A stretch of 52,771 bases of DNA from Bacillota bacterium (GTDB lineage Bacteria; Bacillota; Clostridia; Christensenellales; Aristaeellaceae). The notes under the pieces were generated by a model, which was given only the letters and a program-made list of their open reading frames with translations, was not told the DNA's origin and ran no database searches. The position numbers and the translations under genes are program-made. The DNA lies in assembly GCA_029548395.1 (NCBI GenBank), contig JAKPNM010000013.1:1-52771 (forward strand), read 5' to 3'. The stretch's first letter is position 1; every line of letters begins with the position of its first letter. Positions 42,779-51,260 of this stretch are shown here, piece after piece.

Positions 42779-42811
42779 GCCGCAGCGAAAAGCCTGCTGC
42801 GGCTCCTTTTT
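42779..42811 (+). terminator. Rho-independent terminator after the FucU-type gene
   Basis: GCCGCAGC (42779-42786) and GCTGCGGC (42796-42803) form a perfect 8-bp stem followed by TCCTTTTT. It separates the convergent hppA gene. Confidence 0.85.
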
Positions 42812-42814
42812 GTC

Positions 42815-44998
42815 TTACAGGGTGATCCCCAGCCAGGCGAGCAGGTTGTTGTTGGCAAAAACCGCCACGGTCACCAGGGAAACAGTGGCCATCATCTTGA
42901 TGAAGATGTCCAGGCAGGGGCCCACGGTGTCCTTGAGCGGGTCGCCCACGGTGTCGCCGATGATGGCGGCGTCATGGGCGGCGGAGTGCCTGTCATGGCC
43001 CTCAATGGCGCCGGTCTCGATGTATTTCTTGCCATTGTCCCAGGCGCCCCCGGCGTTGCCGGCGAAGATGGCGATCATGATGGCGCAGATGGTGGAGCCG
43101 ATGATCAGGCCGCCCACAAAGTGCGGGCCCAGCAGAAAGCCGCAGGCCACCGGCACCAGGATGGCCAGCAAGGAGGGCATCTTCATCTCACCTATGGCGC
43201 CCTTGGAGGAGATCTCAATGCATGTCTTGTAATCGGGCTTGGCCTCACCGGAGAGCAGGCCGGGGATCTCCCGGAACTGACGGCGCACCTCGTCCACCAT
43301 CTTGCGCGCGGCCTTGGCTACGGCCTCAATGAGAATGCCCGAGAACAGGAAGGGCAGCGCGCCGCCAATCACCGCGCCGGCCAGCGTCATGGGCTTGATG
43401 ATGTTGAGGATCAGCGGGGTGTTGAAATCGTTGAAAGAATACAGGTAGGAGATCATCAGCGCCAGGGCTGCCAGGGCGCCCGAGCCGATCGCGAAGCCCT
43501 TGCCAATAGCCGCGGTGGTGTTGCCTACGGAGTCCAGCGTATCGGTGATGCGGCGCACTTCGGGGTCCAGACCGGTCATCTCTGCGATGCCGCCGGCGTT
43601 GTCGGCGATGGGACCGTAGGAGTCCACCGTCACAGTGGCCGACACAAAGGACAGCATGCCCATGGCCGCCATAGCAACGCCGTACATGCCCGCCGCGTAG
43701 TAAGAGAAGATGATGCCCATTCCCAGGATGATGCAGGGCGCCATGGTGGACTTCATGCCCAGCGCCAGACCCTGGGTGATGGTCAGCGCCGGGCCTTCAA
43801 GGGAAGCCTGCGCCAGGCGGCGGGTTGGCTCAAACTCCGCGGAGGTGTAAAACTCGGCCACCATGCCGATCAGCACACCCGACACCACGCCGATGGTGGA
43901 GGCGATCCAGGGGGATACAAAGCCAGCGCCAAAGCCCAGTGTTGCGCGCAGCAGGGCGGCGTCCTGGCCGCCAAACATCGCCCAGGAGACCACAAAGCCG
44001 GCCAGGATGGTGACGCCGGCGGCCACATAGGTGGAGGCGTTGAGGTCCTTGTGCGGGTCATCGGACAGCTTGGGACGCAACAGCAGCGAGGCGATGCCCG
44101 CCACACAAGCGATCAGGCCGATGGCCACAAAAATCATCGGGAAAGTGACCAGGCGGTTGAGCAGCTCGGCCGTCATGCCGGTGCCCTCAGCCACGGATTT
44201 TGAGAACATGTGGTAGGCAAGAATGATGCCCGAGGCGATGGCGCCCACATAGCTTTCCAGCAGGTCAGAGCCCAGCCCGGCGACATCGCCCACGTTGTCG
44301 CCTACGTTGTCGGCGATGGTGGCGGGGTTGCGCGGGTCGTCCTCGGGAATGTGGGCCTCGGTCTTGCCGACGAGGTCGGCGCCCATATCAGCCGCCTTGG
44401 TATAGATACCGCCGCCCACACGGTTGAACATGGCCACCATTGAGCAGCCCAGCGCGTAGCCGGACAGCGTCATCGTAAAGGGATTGATGGCCAGGCCCAG
44501 CAGGTTGATGTAGGATGCCTCGGTCTCAGCCGCCTGGCCCATGCGGATGCCGAAGACATAGTAGACAATGAACAGGCCCAGCAGCGCGAAGCCGCCCACG
44601 GACAGGCCCATCACCGAGCTGCCCCGGAAGGCCACCTTGACGGTCTCCCCGATGTTGCGGCTTTCCAGCGCGCGGTTGGTGACGCGCACATTGGAGTATG
44701 TGGCCGACTTCATGCCGATCAGCCCGGCCAGGCCGGACATAATGGAACCGATGACGAGCGCTACCGCGGCATGCCAGGTGGTCAGCACAGCCAGCACGGC
44801 CGACACCACCACCACGGTCAGGTAGAGTATCTTGTATTCATAATTGATGAAGGCATTGGCGCCTACGCGGATAGCCGCGGCAATCTCTTGCATCTGCTCA
44901 CTGCCCTCGCTCAGGCGTTTCATGCTGAAGTAGTTGAACGCCGCGAAACACAACGCCAGGATGGCCGCAAAAAGGACCAGCAGAATGATCAAACTCAT
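42815..44998 (-). CDS. hppA: K+-stimulated membrane-bound pyrophosphatase
   Basis: A 727-residue integral membrane enzyme with about 16 helices that couples pyrophosphate hydrolysis to Na+ and/or H+ pumping. The catalytic loop [20 protein letters not shown] is followed by [20 protein letters not shown]. The K+-dependence site reads [16 protein letters not shown], with Ala where K+-independent enzymes have Lys, so this is the K+-dependent subfamily (from family knowledge). ATG 44998 is chosen because GGAAG precedes it and the hydrophobic start [20 protein letters not shown] fits helix 1; the longer frame adds 19 polar residues. Confidence 0.95.
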   Translation of the reverse strand: MSLIILLVLFAAILALCFAAFNYFSMKRLSEGSEQMQEIAAAIRVGANAFINYEYKILYLTVVVVSAVLAVLTTWHAAVALVIGSIMSGLAGLIGMKSATYSNVRVTNRALESRNIGETVKVAFRGSSVMGLSVGGFALLGLFIVYYVFGIRMGQAAETEASYINLLGLAINPFTMTLSGYALGCSMVAMFNRVGGGIYTKAADMGADLVGKTEAHIPEDDPRNPATIADNVGDNVGDVAGLGSDLLESYVGAIASGIILAYHMFSKSVAEGTGMTAELLNRLVTFPMIFVAIGLIACVAGIASLLLRPKLSDDPHKDLNASTYVAAGVTILAGFVVSWAMFGGQDAALLRATLGFGAGFVSPWIASTIGVVSGVLIGMVAEFYTSAEFEPTRRLAQASLEGPALTITQGLALGMKSTMAPCIILGMGIIFSYYAAGMYGVAMAAMGMLSFVSATVTVDSYGPIADNAGGIAEMTGLDPEVRRITDTLDSVGNTTAAIGKGFAIGSGALAALALMISYLYSFNDFNTPLILNIIKPMTLAGAVIGGALPFLFSGILIEAVAKAARKMVDEVRRQFREIPGLLSGEAKPDYKTCIEISSKGAIGEMKMPSLLAILVPVACGFLLGPHFVGGLIIGSTICAIMIAIFAGNAGGAWDNGKKYIETGAIEGHDRHSAAHDAAIIGDTVGDPLKDTVGPCLDIFIKMMATVSLVTVAVFANNNLLAWLGITL

Positions 44999-45460
44999 GA
45001 TACTTCCTTTCACCGGCTGTGCCGGGGAGGTTTTTCCGCCAAACCGAGCAAGCAACTCGGCAAGCGTGTGCCTGCGCGCTTGAAAAGGCGCGCGGTTCCT
45101 GCTATATATTATCCGCGTACAGCGGCTACATCATGTCGGGCGGTATTTCTGCTCGTCTCACGCCTGGTGGCATGTTTTCACAAGCCCCCGCCAAGGCTTT
45201 GGGGATGGCTGTTGTTAAAATTCCACATATCCCCACTATTATCATATGATAATGCAAGCCGGGCAAAAAATCAATAATTATGCGTTCTTTTTGAATTTAA
45301 AATTTGAAAATTTGAATTTTCAGCGTTTTATACTGTGTTCTGGCGATGCGCCGTACAAAAGCGCGGTCAAGCTCCGTCGGTGCCTCCATGCACCGCTGTC
45401 CTCATGCCGTTTACACATGATCCTGTGACCCTGTAGCTTGTTCAAGCAAAGCCTTCTTCA
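44999..45460. other. AT-rich intergenic region with a perfect palindrome
   Basis: No gene is recognisable. The left third should hold the hppA promoter on the minus strand (TAATAT-like boxes near 45105-45112). ATTATCATATGATAAT at 45238-45253 is a perfect 16-bp palindrome. About 45288-45325 is an A/T-tract run (AAATTTGAAAATTTGAATTTT-like) that may be curved DNA or an UP-element-like sequence. Confidence 0.4.
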
Positions 45461-45489
45461 TTGACTTCCTGATGAGAATAACCTATACT
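45461..45489 (+). promoter_or_regulatory. Promoter of the secreted two-domain protein gene
   Basis: TTGACT (45461-45466) and TATACT (45484-45489) with a 17-bp spacer. The start codon is at 45647, so the message has an unusually long leader of roughly 150 bases containing small hairpins (CCGT/ACGG near 45510-45525, GGAAGG/CCTTCC near 45554-45568). Confidence 0.6.
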
Positions 45490-45646
45490 GCCGAAAACAA
45501 ACGAGTCCGTACACCTTACGGCCTGACTAAGCATCGCACACCGTGAATCATCGGGAAGGAGCCTTCCGAGGCAGGGCAGACACGCTTCACCATGAAGGTT
45601 TGATGCCCGGAAAAGCTAAAACAGATATGGACAATGGAGGTCAACC

Positions 45647-46783
45647 ATGAGAAAAAACAGCTGCAAGATTCTGTGTTCCGCACTGGCGTTCATATACCTG
45701 TGTTCCTGCTTTTCGCCGGCATTTTCGGAGGATTTGCACCCATACATCCTGGATGATGCCGGAACGTGCATTTCCATGCCTGCCGGCCTGATCGTATTTA
45801 CAAAGGATAGCACCAAAGATGATCCCTATTTGCTAAGGTACGGTCTCACTACGGAGCAATTCGTCAATTATATGGCAGAGAACTTGCTGAGCCTGGTTGG
45901 CTTCGACCAAGATGGCGCTTTTGAAGTCAGCGTGGCTATGGCGAACTCTCCTCTTGGCAACCTTAATGAACTCAGCGATTCCTCAATGAATATGCTGTCT
46001 GACAGCATTATGCATGTCTTCCAGACACAGGGGGCTTTGATCAGCCGAAAGAACAATTATCTGTCAGGTCAGCGTACCTTTTTGGTGCATGAAATCAAGC
46101 AAACGCTTGACGGGGAATCTCGCGCCGCTCTGGCGTATATAACCATTGTGGAAGGGAAATCCATCACCCTGACGCTGACTTCATATGCGGGGGAGGTAAC
46201 CCCCGAAAACAAATCAACGCTTGATAGAATTGCCGACTCCTTGGTTTTGGGCGCCAATGCCGCCATGATCGGTTCTGTTTTGTCACCATCCCATGATTAT
46301 ACGGACGCGCCGGGAAAAATCACCTTTACAGTGCCTGCAGGCTGGTTTTCCGCTCCCGCGCCGGAATTGCAGGGCATCGAAACCGCGCTGTTCCAATCTG
46401 AAACGGTGGCGGGAACAAACATTCTTTTAGTAACTTTTGATGTCCCGCTGGCAATCACGGATGCTCCCCGCACTGCTGAGTCCGTGCTTTTTACCAAAAA
46501 CTCCAGCCTTTCAGAAAAAGAAATAGAGTCTTATATTGATGGGTTCCGCTCGTCAGGCAATGAGGTGCAATCTGTTGATGTAGTTGCTTACGGCACTTAT
46601 CTTTTTTACAAAATCAACTGCGTCAATACCAAGGCGGATGGGGAATTTGCCCAAATGCTTTCCACTACGCATATTGTGCGTGTGCACAAAGGCCGGTTAT
46701 ATGCGTTTGTGATTGTGGGACAACTGGATGCCTTGCTGGCTGACATTGATCAGTTGTTGGGAAGCATCAGGTTTTCCGAGTGA
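45647..46783 (+). CDS. Secreted protein with two tandem homologous domains, function unknown
   Basis: A 378-residue exported protein. The signal peptide (KNSCKILCSALAFIYLCSCF) contains several cysteines, and LCSCF could be a poor lipobox. The mature part is two copies of one domain: copy 1 (about 32-205) begins GTCISMPAGLIVFTKDS and ends STLDRIADSLVL; copy 2 (about 222-378) begins GKITFTVPAGWFSAPA and ends ALLADIDQLLGSIRF. The pattern phi-x-(V/M)PAG(W/L), then a beta-sheet and a final helix, is like PsbP/DcrB-type domains. The gene is noticeably AT-richer than its neighbours. GGAGG precedes the ATG. No enzyme motif is visible. Confidence 0.7.
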   Translation: MRKNSCKILCSALAFIYLCSCFSPAFSEDLHPYILDDAGTCISMPAGLIVFTKDSTKDDPYLLRYGLTTEQFVNYMAENLLSLVGFDQDGAFEVSVAMANSPLGNLNELSDSSMNMLSDSIMHVFQTQGALISRKNNYLSGQRTFLVHEIKQTLDGESRAALAYITIVEGKSITLTLTSYAGEVTPENKSTLDRIADSLVLGANAAMIGSVLSPSHDYTDAPGKITFTVPAGWFSAPAPELQGIETALFQSETVAGTNILLVTFDVPLAITDAPRTAESVLFTKNSSLSEKEIESYIDGFRSSGNEVQSVDVVAYGTYLFYKINCVNTKADGEFAQMLSTTHIVRVHKGRLYAFVIVGQLDALLADIDQLLGSIRFSE

Positions 46784-46940
46784 TGTTTTGCACACACATC
46801 AAATTGAATTGATGAAAGCGCAAAGGCGTTGAAGAACCGCCGGAAGCTTGCTTTTGCCCGCAGCAAGAAAAAAAGGATGCGTGATGGGAAGCTGTGAAGG
46901 TTTGGGGGAGGACCTGCGCTCATAATCGTCCCCGCCGTGC
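46784..46940. other. Intergenic, nothing recognised
   Basis: About 160 bp, purine-rich, between the secreted-protein gene and the rpmE promoter. A short inverted repeat around 46850-46870 (AGCTTGC ... GCAGCAAG) is not followed by a T-run. Confidence 0.3.
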
Positions 46941-46969
46941 TTGCATTCCCTGACCGCGCGTGCTATTAT
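46941..46969 (+). promoter_or_regulatory. rpmE promoter
   Basis: TTGCAT (46941-46946) and TATTAT (46964-46969) are 17 bp apart, about 64 bases before the start codon. Confidence 0.75.
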
Positions 46970-47032
46970 GTTTTTCGCGGCTCATGGTTGCGCGCCATGA
47001 ATCCGAGCATTACGCGCCAAGAGGTGAACCCG

Positions 47033-47245
47033 ATGAAGAAAGACATCCATCCCAAGTACGGCCCCGCCACGGTGCGCTGCGTGTGCGGCGAGACCTTTGA
47101 GACCGGCTCCATCCGCAAGGACATGCGCGTGGACATCTGTTCCAAGTGCCATCCTTTCTACACCGGCAAGCAAAAGCTGGTGGATACCGGCGGCCGCGTC
47201 GACCGTTTCATGCGCCGCTACGGAAAACAGACCGAGGAAGCCTGA
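47033..47245 (+). CDS. rpmE: Ribosomal protein bL31
   Basis: A 70-residue large-subunit protein, of the zinc-binding type: Cys pairs CVCG (about residues 16-19) and [10 protein letters not shown] (about 37-46) coordinate zinc. The N-terminal [16 protein letters not shown] and the C-terminal [13 protein letters not shown] are diagnostic. ATG 47033 is chosen because GAGGTGA precedes it; the frame extends 32 codons upstream without support. It heads the conserved bL31 - DUF1385 - PrmC - RF1 cluster. Confidence 0.97.
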   Translation: MKKDIHPKYGPATVRCVCGETFETGSIRKDMRVDICSKCHPFYTGKQKLVDTGGRVDRFMRRYGKQTEEA

Positions 47246-47270
47246 CAGGATTTTTTGCTGCCAGACAGGA

Positions 47271-47294
47271 GCGCCCTGACACGGGGCGTTTTTT
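47271..47294 (+). terminator. rpmE terminator
   Basis: GCGCCC (47271-47276) pairs with GGGCGT (47284-47289, one G-T pair) and runs into TTTTTT. Confidence 0.75.
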
Positions 47295-47335
47295 CTTCCG
47301 CGGCATCCCGGCAAAACCTCCCCGCGCCGGCGCCT

Positions 47336-47363
47336 TTGCGCCAGGCTGCAAAGGGGGTATAAT
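47336..47363 (+). promoter_or_regulatory. Promoter of the DUF1385-prmC-prfA operon
   Basis: TATAAT at 47358-47363 with TTGCGC (47336-47341) 16 bp upstream. The leader to the start at 47537 would be about 165 bases. Confidence 0.5.
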
Positions 47364-47536
47364 CCGTATATGGATCGCTGTGCCTGCGGGCAGGCAGAGA
47401 TCCGACGGCCTGCCGCTCCGCGGGGGCAAGCAGCCGCGGTCCAAGCCCGCGCCGGATGAATCAGGCCGGATCAGCACGCGGCAGGCGGCCCATCCGGGCA
47501 TTCGTGGTTCAATTTGACACTAAAAGGAGTATTGTT

Positions 47537-48568
47537 TTGCTGACATCCATTGATACAAAAGCTGAAGCCCGCCGTCCGGACATCGGCGGCCAGGCCGTGC
47601 TGGACGGCGTGATGATGAAGGCGCCTGACGCCATCGCGGTGGCTGTGCGCCGTGAGAACGGCGACATCCTGGTCAAGCGCGAGCCCTATGTATCCCCCTT
47701 CAAAAAGGGCTCCTGGCTGACCTGGCCCTTCGTCCGCGGCTCGGTCAACATGGTGATGATGATGAAGCTGGGCATGAAGGTGCTGCAGGACGCGGCCCGG
47801 ATGACCGGCGCGCTGGAAAGCGAAAAACCCTCGAAGTTTGAGGAATGGCTCAGCAATAAGCTGGGCAAGGGCGCGGACAAGGTCATGATGGGCTTGGCCA
47901 TGGCGCTGGCCATGGCGCTGTCCGTGGCCCTGTTCGTGCTGCTGCCCAACCTGCCCGCGCGCGCCATGCGCGACGCCGGCTGGTCGCTGATCGCGGTCAA
48001 CCTGGTGTCCGGCGCCATCCGCATTGTGATCCTGATGAGCTATCTGTACCTGGTCGGGCTGATGCCGGACATGCGGCGCACCTTCCAGTACCACGGGGCC
48101 GAGCACAAGGCGGTCTACGCGCACGAGGCGCAGCTACCCCTCACGCCTGAGAACGCCCAGCGCTTCACCACATTGCACCCGCGCTGCGGCACCAGTTTCC
48201 TGCTGCTCACCTTTATCCTATCCATCCTGTTTTACTCAGTGGTGGATCAGGTCATCTTCAACCTGACCGGCTTTGACCTGGCCGCCAACTATCCGGTGCG
48301 CGTGCTGTCGCGGCTGCTGCTGCTGCCCATCGTCGCCGGCCTGGGCTATGAAGCGCTCAAGGGCCTGGCGCATGCCAACAACGCGCTCACCCGCGCGCTG
48401 CGCTGGCCGGGCATGCAGCTGCAGCGGCTGACCACCCGTCCGCCCACCGATGAGATGCTGGAGGTGTCCATCGCCGCGCTGGAGGCCGCGCTCAACGGCC
48501 TGCCCGAGGGGGAGACCACGCCGGAGGGCTATGTCATCCTGCCCAAGGCAGCGCCCCAGGGCGCATGA
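47537..48568 (+). CDS. DUF1385-family membrane protein (YqhQ-like)
   Basis: A 343-residue membrane protein conserved in Bacillota beside prmC and prfA. The N-terminal IGGQAVLDGVMMKAPDAIAV is the family signature, followed by RREN-type and YVSPFKKGSWLTWPFVRGSV. Four or so membrane segments are visible, and YHGAEHKAVYAHEAQLPLTP with HPRCGTSFLLLTF contains conserved His and Cys residues. The start is judged to be TTG at 47537, 7 bases after AAAGGAG; no ATG or GTG is suitably placed. Function unproven; a role in precursor or cofactor metabolism has been suggested for relatives. Confidence 0.88.
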   Translation: MLTSIDTKAEARRPDIGGQAVLDGVMMKAPDAIAVAVRRENGDILVKREPYVSPFKKGSWLTWPFVRGSVNMVMMMKLGMKVLQDAARMTGALESEKPSKFEEWLSNKLGKGADKVMMGLAMALAMALSVALFVLLPNLPARAMRDAGWSLIAVNLVSGAIRIVILMSYLYLVGLMPDMRRTFQYHGAEHKAVYAHEAQLPLTPENAQRFTTLHPRCGTSFLLLTFILSILFYSVVDQVIFNLTGFDLAANYPVRVLSRLLLLPIVAGLGYEALKGLAHANNALTRALRWPGMQLQRLTTRPPTDEMLEVSIAALEAALNGLPEGETTPEGYVILPKAAPQGA

Positions 48569-49404
48569 AAGCCGGGGAAGCCCTGCGTCAGGCCACGCGG
48601 CGTCTGGCGCAGGCCGGCGTGCCCGACGCCCGGCATGACGCGCGCACGCTGCTGGGCGAGGTCATGGACCTGGCCCAGCTTGAGGTCCTTTCCGCGCAGG
48701 ACAAGGCGCTGGATGCAGCCGGCCTGGCGCGTTTTTTTGACCTGGTTGCCCGCCGGGCCGCGCGCGAGCCGCTGCAATACCTGTTGGGCCGGGCCTACTT
48801 TATGGGGCATGCCTTTCTGGTCGCGCCGGGCGTCCTGATCCCTCGGCAGGACAGCGAGGCGCTGGCGCAGCGGGCCCTTGTCCTGGCCGGAAAGGGCGTC
48901 CGCGTCCTGGACCTGTGCTGCGGCAGCGGCTGCCTGGGCATCAGCCTGAAGCTGGCCCGGCCGGACGCGGAGGTCTTTGCCGGGGACATCGCGCCGGAGG
49001 CCATCCGGCTGGCCCGGGACAACGCCCAGCGCCTGGGCGCGGACATCAGCCTGCGCCAGGGCGATTTGTTCGCGCCCTTTGAAGGGCTGCGGTTCGATAT
49101 AATTGTTTGCAACCCGCCCTACATCCCCACGGGCGAATTGCCCCATTTGCAGGCTGAGGTGCGCCATGAGCCCGCCCTGGCGCTGGACGGCGGGCCGGAC
49201 GGTCTGGCTGTTTACCGCAGGGTGTTGAACCGCGCCGCCCTCTTCCTGAACCCCGGCGGGCGCCTGCTGCTGGAAACGGGCGACGGCCAGGCCGGCGCGC
49301 TCCGCGCGCTGGTACCGCGTGATTTTGCGCCCCCGCGGGTGCATCCGGACCTGTCCGGCTTGCCGCGCGTGCTTGAAACCGGCTTGCCGGACAGTGTACA
49401 ATGA
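48565..49404 (+). CDS. prmC: Release factor glutamine methyltransferase
   Basis: A 279-residue SAM-dependent methyltransferase that modifies the Gln of the GGQ motif in RF1 and RF2. Its target RF1 is encoded directly downstream. The SAM site is VLDLCCGSGCLGISLKLARP, and the catalytic NPPY lies in IIVCNPPYIPTGELP (about residues 186-190). The N-terminal helical domain ends with REPLQYLLGRAYFMGHAFLV, as in the family. The ATG overlaps the DUF1385 stop by 4 bases. Confidence 0.95.
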   Translation: MKAGEALRQATRRLAQAGVPDARHDARTLLGEVMDLAQLEVLSAQDKALDAAGLARFFDLVARRAAREPLQYLLGRAYFMGHAFLVAPGVLIPRQDSEALAQRALVLAGKGVRVLDLCCGSGCLGISLKLARPDAEVFAGDIAPEAIRLARDNAQRLGADISLRQGDLFAPFEGLRFDIIVCNPPYIPTGELPHLQAEVRHEPALALDGGPDGLAVYRRVLNRAALFLNPGGRLLLETGDGQAGALRALVPRDFAPPRVHPDLSGLPRVLETGLPDSVQ

Positions 49405-49410
49405 TAAGCG

Positions 49411-50472
49411 ATGAAGGAGTATTTTGAACGGATTGTCGCCCGCTACGAGGAAGTGGCGATCGCCCTGGCTCAGCCGGAGACCATCGCCGACCAGCCGCTT
49501 TTCCAGTCGCTGATGCGGGAAATGGCCGAGCTTGAGCCCCAGGTAAGCGCCTGGAAAGCCTACCGTGACCTGAAGCAGCAGGAGGCGGACGCCAGGGAGC
49601 TGCTGGGCATCCCCGAAATGCACGAGATGGCGCGGGAGGAGCTCTCAAAGCTGGAAGAGGCCCTCGCCCGGCAGGAGGAGGCCCTGCAGCTGATGCTGCT
49701 GCCCCGGGACGAGGACGACCAGCGCGACGTGGTCATGGAGGTGCGCGCGGGCGCGGGCGGCGAGGAGGCCGCCCTGTTTGGCGCGCTGCTGGTGCGCATG
49801 TACATGCGCTATGCCGAGCGTTCCGGCTTTGAGGCCAGCCTGGTCAACGTCTCCGAAAGCGACATCGGCGGCGTGCGCGAGGCCGTGTTCACCATCTCCG
49901 GGCGCGGCGCCTTCAGCCGCCTCAAGTACGAGTCCGGCGTGCATCGCATCCAGCGCGTGCCCACCACCGAGGCCTCCGGCCGCATCCACACCTCGACCGC
50001 CACCGTGGCCGTGCTGCCGGTCCTGGAGGACGTGCAGGTGGACATCAACCCGGGCGATCTGCGCGTGGACGTCTACCGCTCCTCAGGCAAAGGCGGCCAG
50101 CACGTCAACACCACCGACTCGGCCGTGCGCATCACCCACCTGCCCACCGGGCTGGTGGTGGCCTGTCAGAATGAGCGCAGCCAGATCAAAAACCATGAGA
50201 CCGCGCTCAAGCTGCTCAAGCTGCGCCTGTATGAGCGCAGCCGGGAGGAGCGGGACGCCGCCTACGCCGACCACCGCAAAAACCAGGTGGGCACCGGAGA
50301 CCGTTCCGAGCGCATCCGCACCTACAACTTTCCACAGGGCCGGGTGACCGACCACCGCATCGGGCTGACGCTGTACCAGATCGAGCTCATCCTTGACGGC
50401 GACCTGGATCCCCTGATCGAGCCCCTGGCCATCGCCGCGCAGCAGGAGCTGCTCCGGCAGGAAATGGCGTAG
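49411..50472 (+). CDS. prfA: Peptide chain release factor 1
   Basis: A 353-residue factor ending translation at UAA and UAG. The stop-codon-reading tripeptide is Pro-Thr-Thr in RIQRVPTTEASGRIHTS (about residue 184), matching the P-x-T of RF1 and not the SPF of RF2. The peptidyl-release motif is in SSGKGGQHVNTTDS (about residues 225-238), the Gln methylated by PrmC. RAGAGGEEAALFG is also typical. The gene begins 6 bp after prmC with a weak ribosome binding site, so it is likely coupled. Confidence 0.96.
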   Translation: MKEYFERIVARYEEVAIALAQPETIADQPLFQSLMREMAELEPQVSAWKAYRDLKQQEADARELLGIPEMHEMAREELSKLEEALARQEEALQLMLLPRDEDDQRDVVMEVRAGAGGEEAALFGALLVRMYMRYAERSGFEASLVNVSESDIGGVREAVFTISGRGAFSRLKYESGVHRIQRVPTTEASGRIHTSTATVAVLPVLEDVQVDINPGDLRVDVYRSSGKGGQHVNTTDSAVRITHLPTGLVVACQNERSQIKNHETALKLLKLRLYERSREERDAAYADHRKNQVGTGDRSERIRTYNFPQGRVTDHRIGLTLYQIELILDGDLDPLIEPLAIAAQQELLRQEMA

Positions 50473-50620
50473 CGCACGCGTTGTATGAGGAGAAGCGCGG
50501 ATCAGCCCGCCGCTGCGGAAGCTCCTCTTATGTGATGATCGATATCCCCGGGAAACCCCGGTGATGTTCAACCCTGACCGCCTGTCGGCCGGGGCCGCGG
50601 CCCTGGCAATGGAGGACCCC

Positions 50621-51130
50621 ATGCAGCCAAGACAACCCATGAACACCGCCCAGCGGCGCATCCTTGTGCTGTCGCTGGCCGTCATCATCCTGCTGGCGGC
50701 CCTGTATTTCCTGTTTTTCGGCGACAGCGCGCCCATCAGCCTCAGCCGGCCCCCCGCCTCGCCGGAGCCCACTTTCGCTACGGTGATCGAAGCGCTGGAG
50801 AGCCTGCCATCCCCCACGCCCTCGCCCAGCCCGACGCCCAGCCCTGTGCCGCCGCCTACCGCCACCCCCGCGCCCACCAGGATCCCGCCGCCTGAGGTCA
50901 TCACCAGCCTCAAAAAGGGCGCGAAAGGCGCGGATGTGGTCAACCTGCAGGCGCGACTGATTGAGCTGGGCTACCTCCGCCCCGGCTCCAACGACGGCGA
51001 CTACGGCTCGGGCACCGAGGCCGCGGTCAGGGCCTTCCAGCAGGCCAACGGCCTCAAGGATGACGGCATCGCCGGCAAGGAGACCCAGACCAGGCTGTTC
51101 AGCGACCAGGCGGTGCCAAAGCCTCAATAG
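50621..51130 (+). CDS. Membrane-anchored peptidoglycan-binding protein
   Basis: A 169-residue protein: a short cytoplasmic N-terminus, one membrane helix (ILVLSLAVIILLAALYFLFF, about residues 15-34), a Pro/Ser/Thr-rich wall-spanning stretch with PSPTPSPSPTPSPVPPPTAT (about 78-98), and a C-terminal PG_binding_1 domain (LKKGAKGADVVNLQARLIEL then GYGSGTEAAVRAFQQANGLK-like repeats). ATG 50621 is chosen because GGAGG lies 5 bases upstream. It has no catalytic domain, so it probably tethers the membrane to the wall or positions another protein. It follows prfA after 148 bp. Confidence 0.85.
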   Translation: MQPRQPMNTAQRRILVLSLAVIILLAALYFLFFGDSAPISLSRPPASPEPTFATVIEALESLPSPTPSPSPTPSPVPPPTATPAPTRIPPPEVITSLKKGAKGADVVNLQARLIELGYLRPGSNDGDYGSGTEAAVRAFQQANGLKDDGIAGKETQTRLFSDQAVPKPQ

Positions 51131-51183
51131 CCTCCATTGGTTCCGGCGGCGTCATGCTGCGGATTATTTTACTGCCGGACGCC

Positions 51184-51213
51184 TTGTCCCCTTCTACCCC
51201 GATACGCTACAAT
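51184..51213 (+). promoter_or_regulatory. fbp promoter
   Basis: TTGTCC (51184-51189) and TACAAT (51208-51213) with an 18-bp spacer, 48 bases before the start codon. Confidence 0.55.
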
Positions 51214-51260
51214 CTAACTGTCCATCAAGGGCCTTATTGTCATGTCTGGAGGTGAGCCAC

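Noticed and set aside
45469..45498. CTGATGAG ... CGAAAAC, resembling the core of a hammerhead ribozyme
   Set aside because: The 15 or so bases between the two boxes cannot form stem II, and no matching cleavage-site strand is visible.
49955..49966. RF1 stop-reading motif Pro-Thr-Thr in place of the common Pro-Ala/Val/Glu-Thr
   Set aside because: The middle position of P-x-T varies among bacteria, so this is no sign of a changed genetic code.
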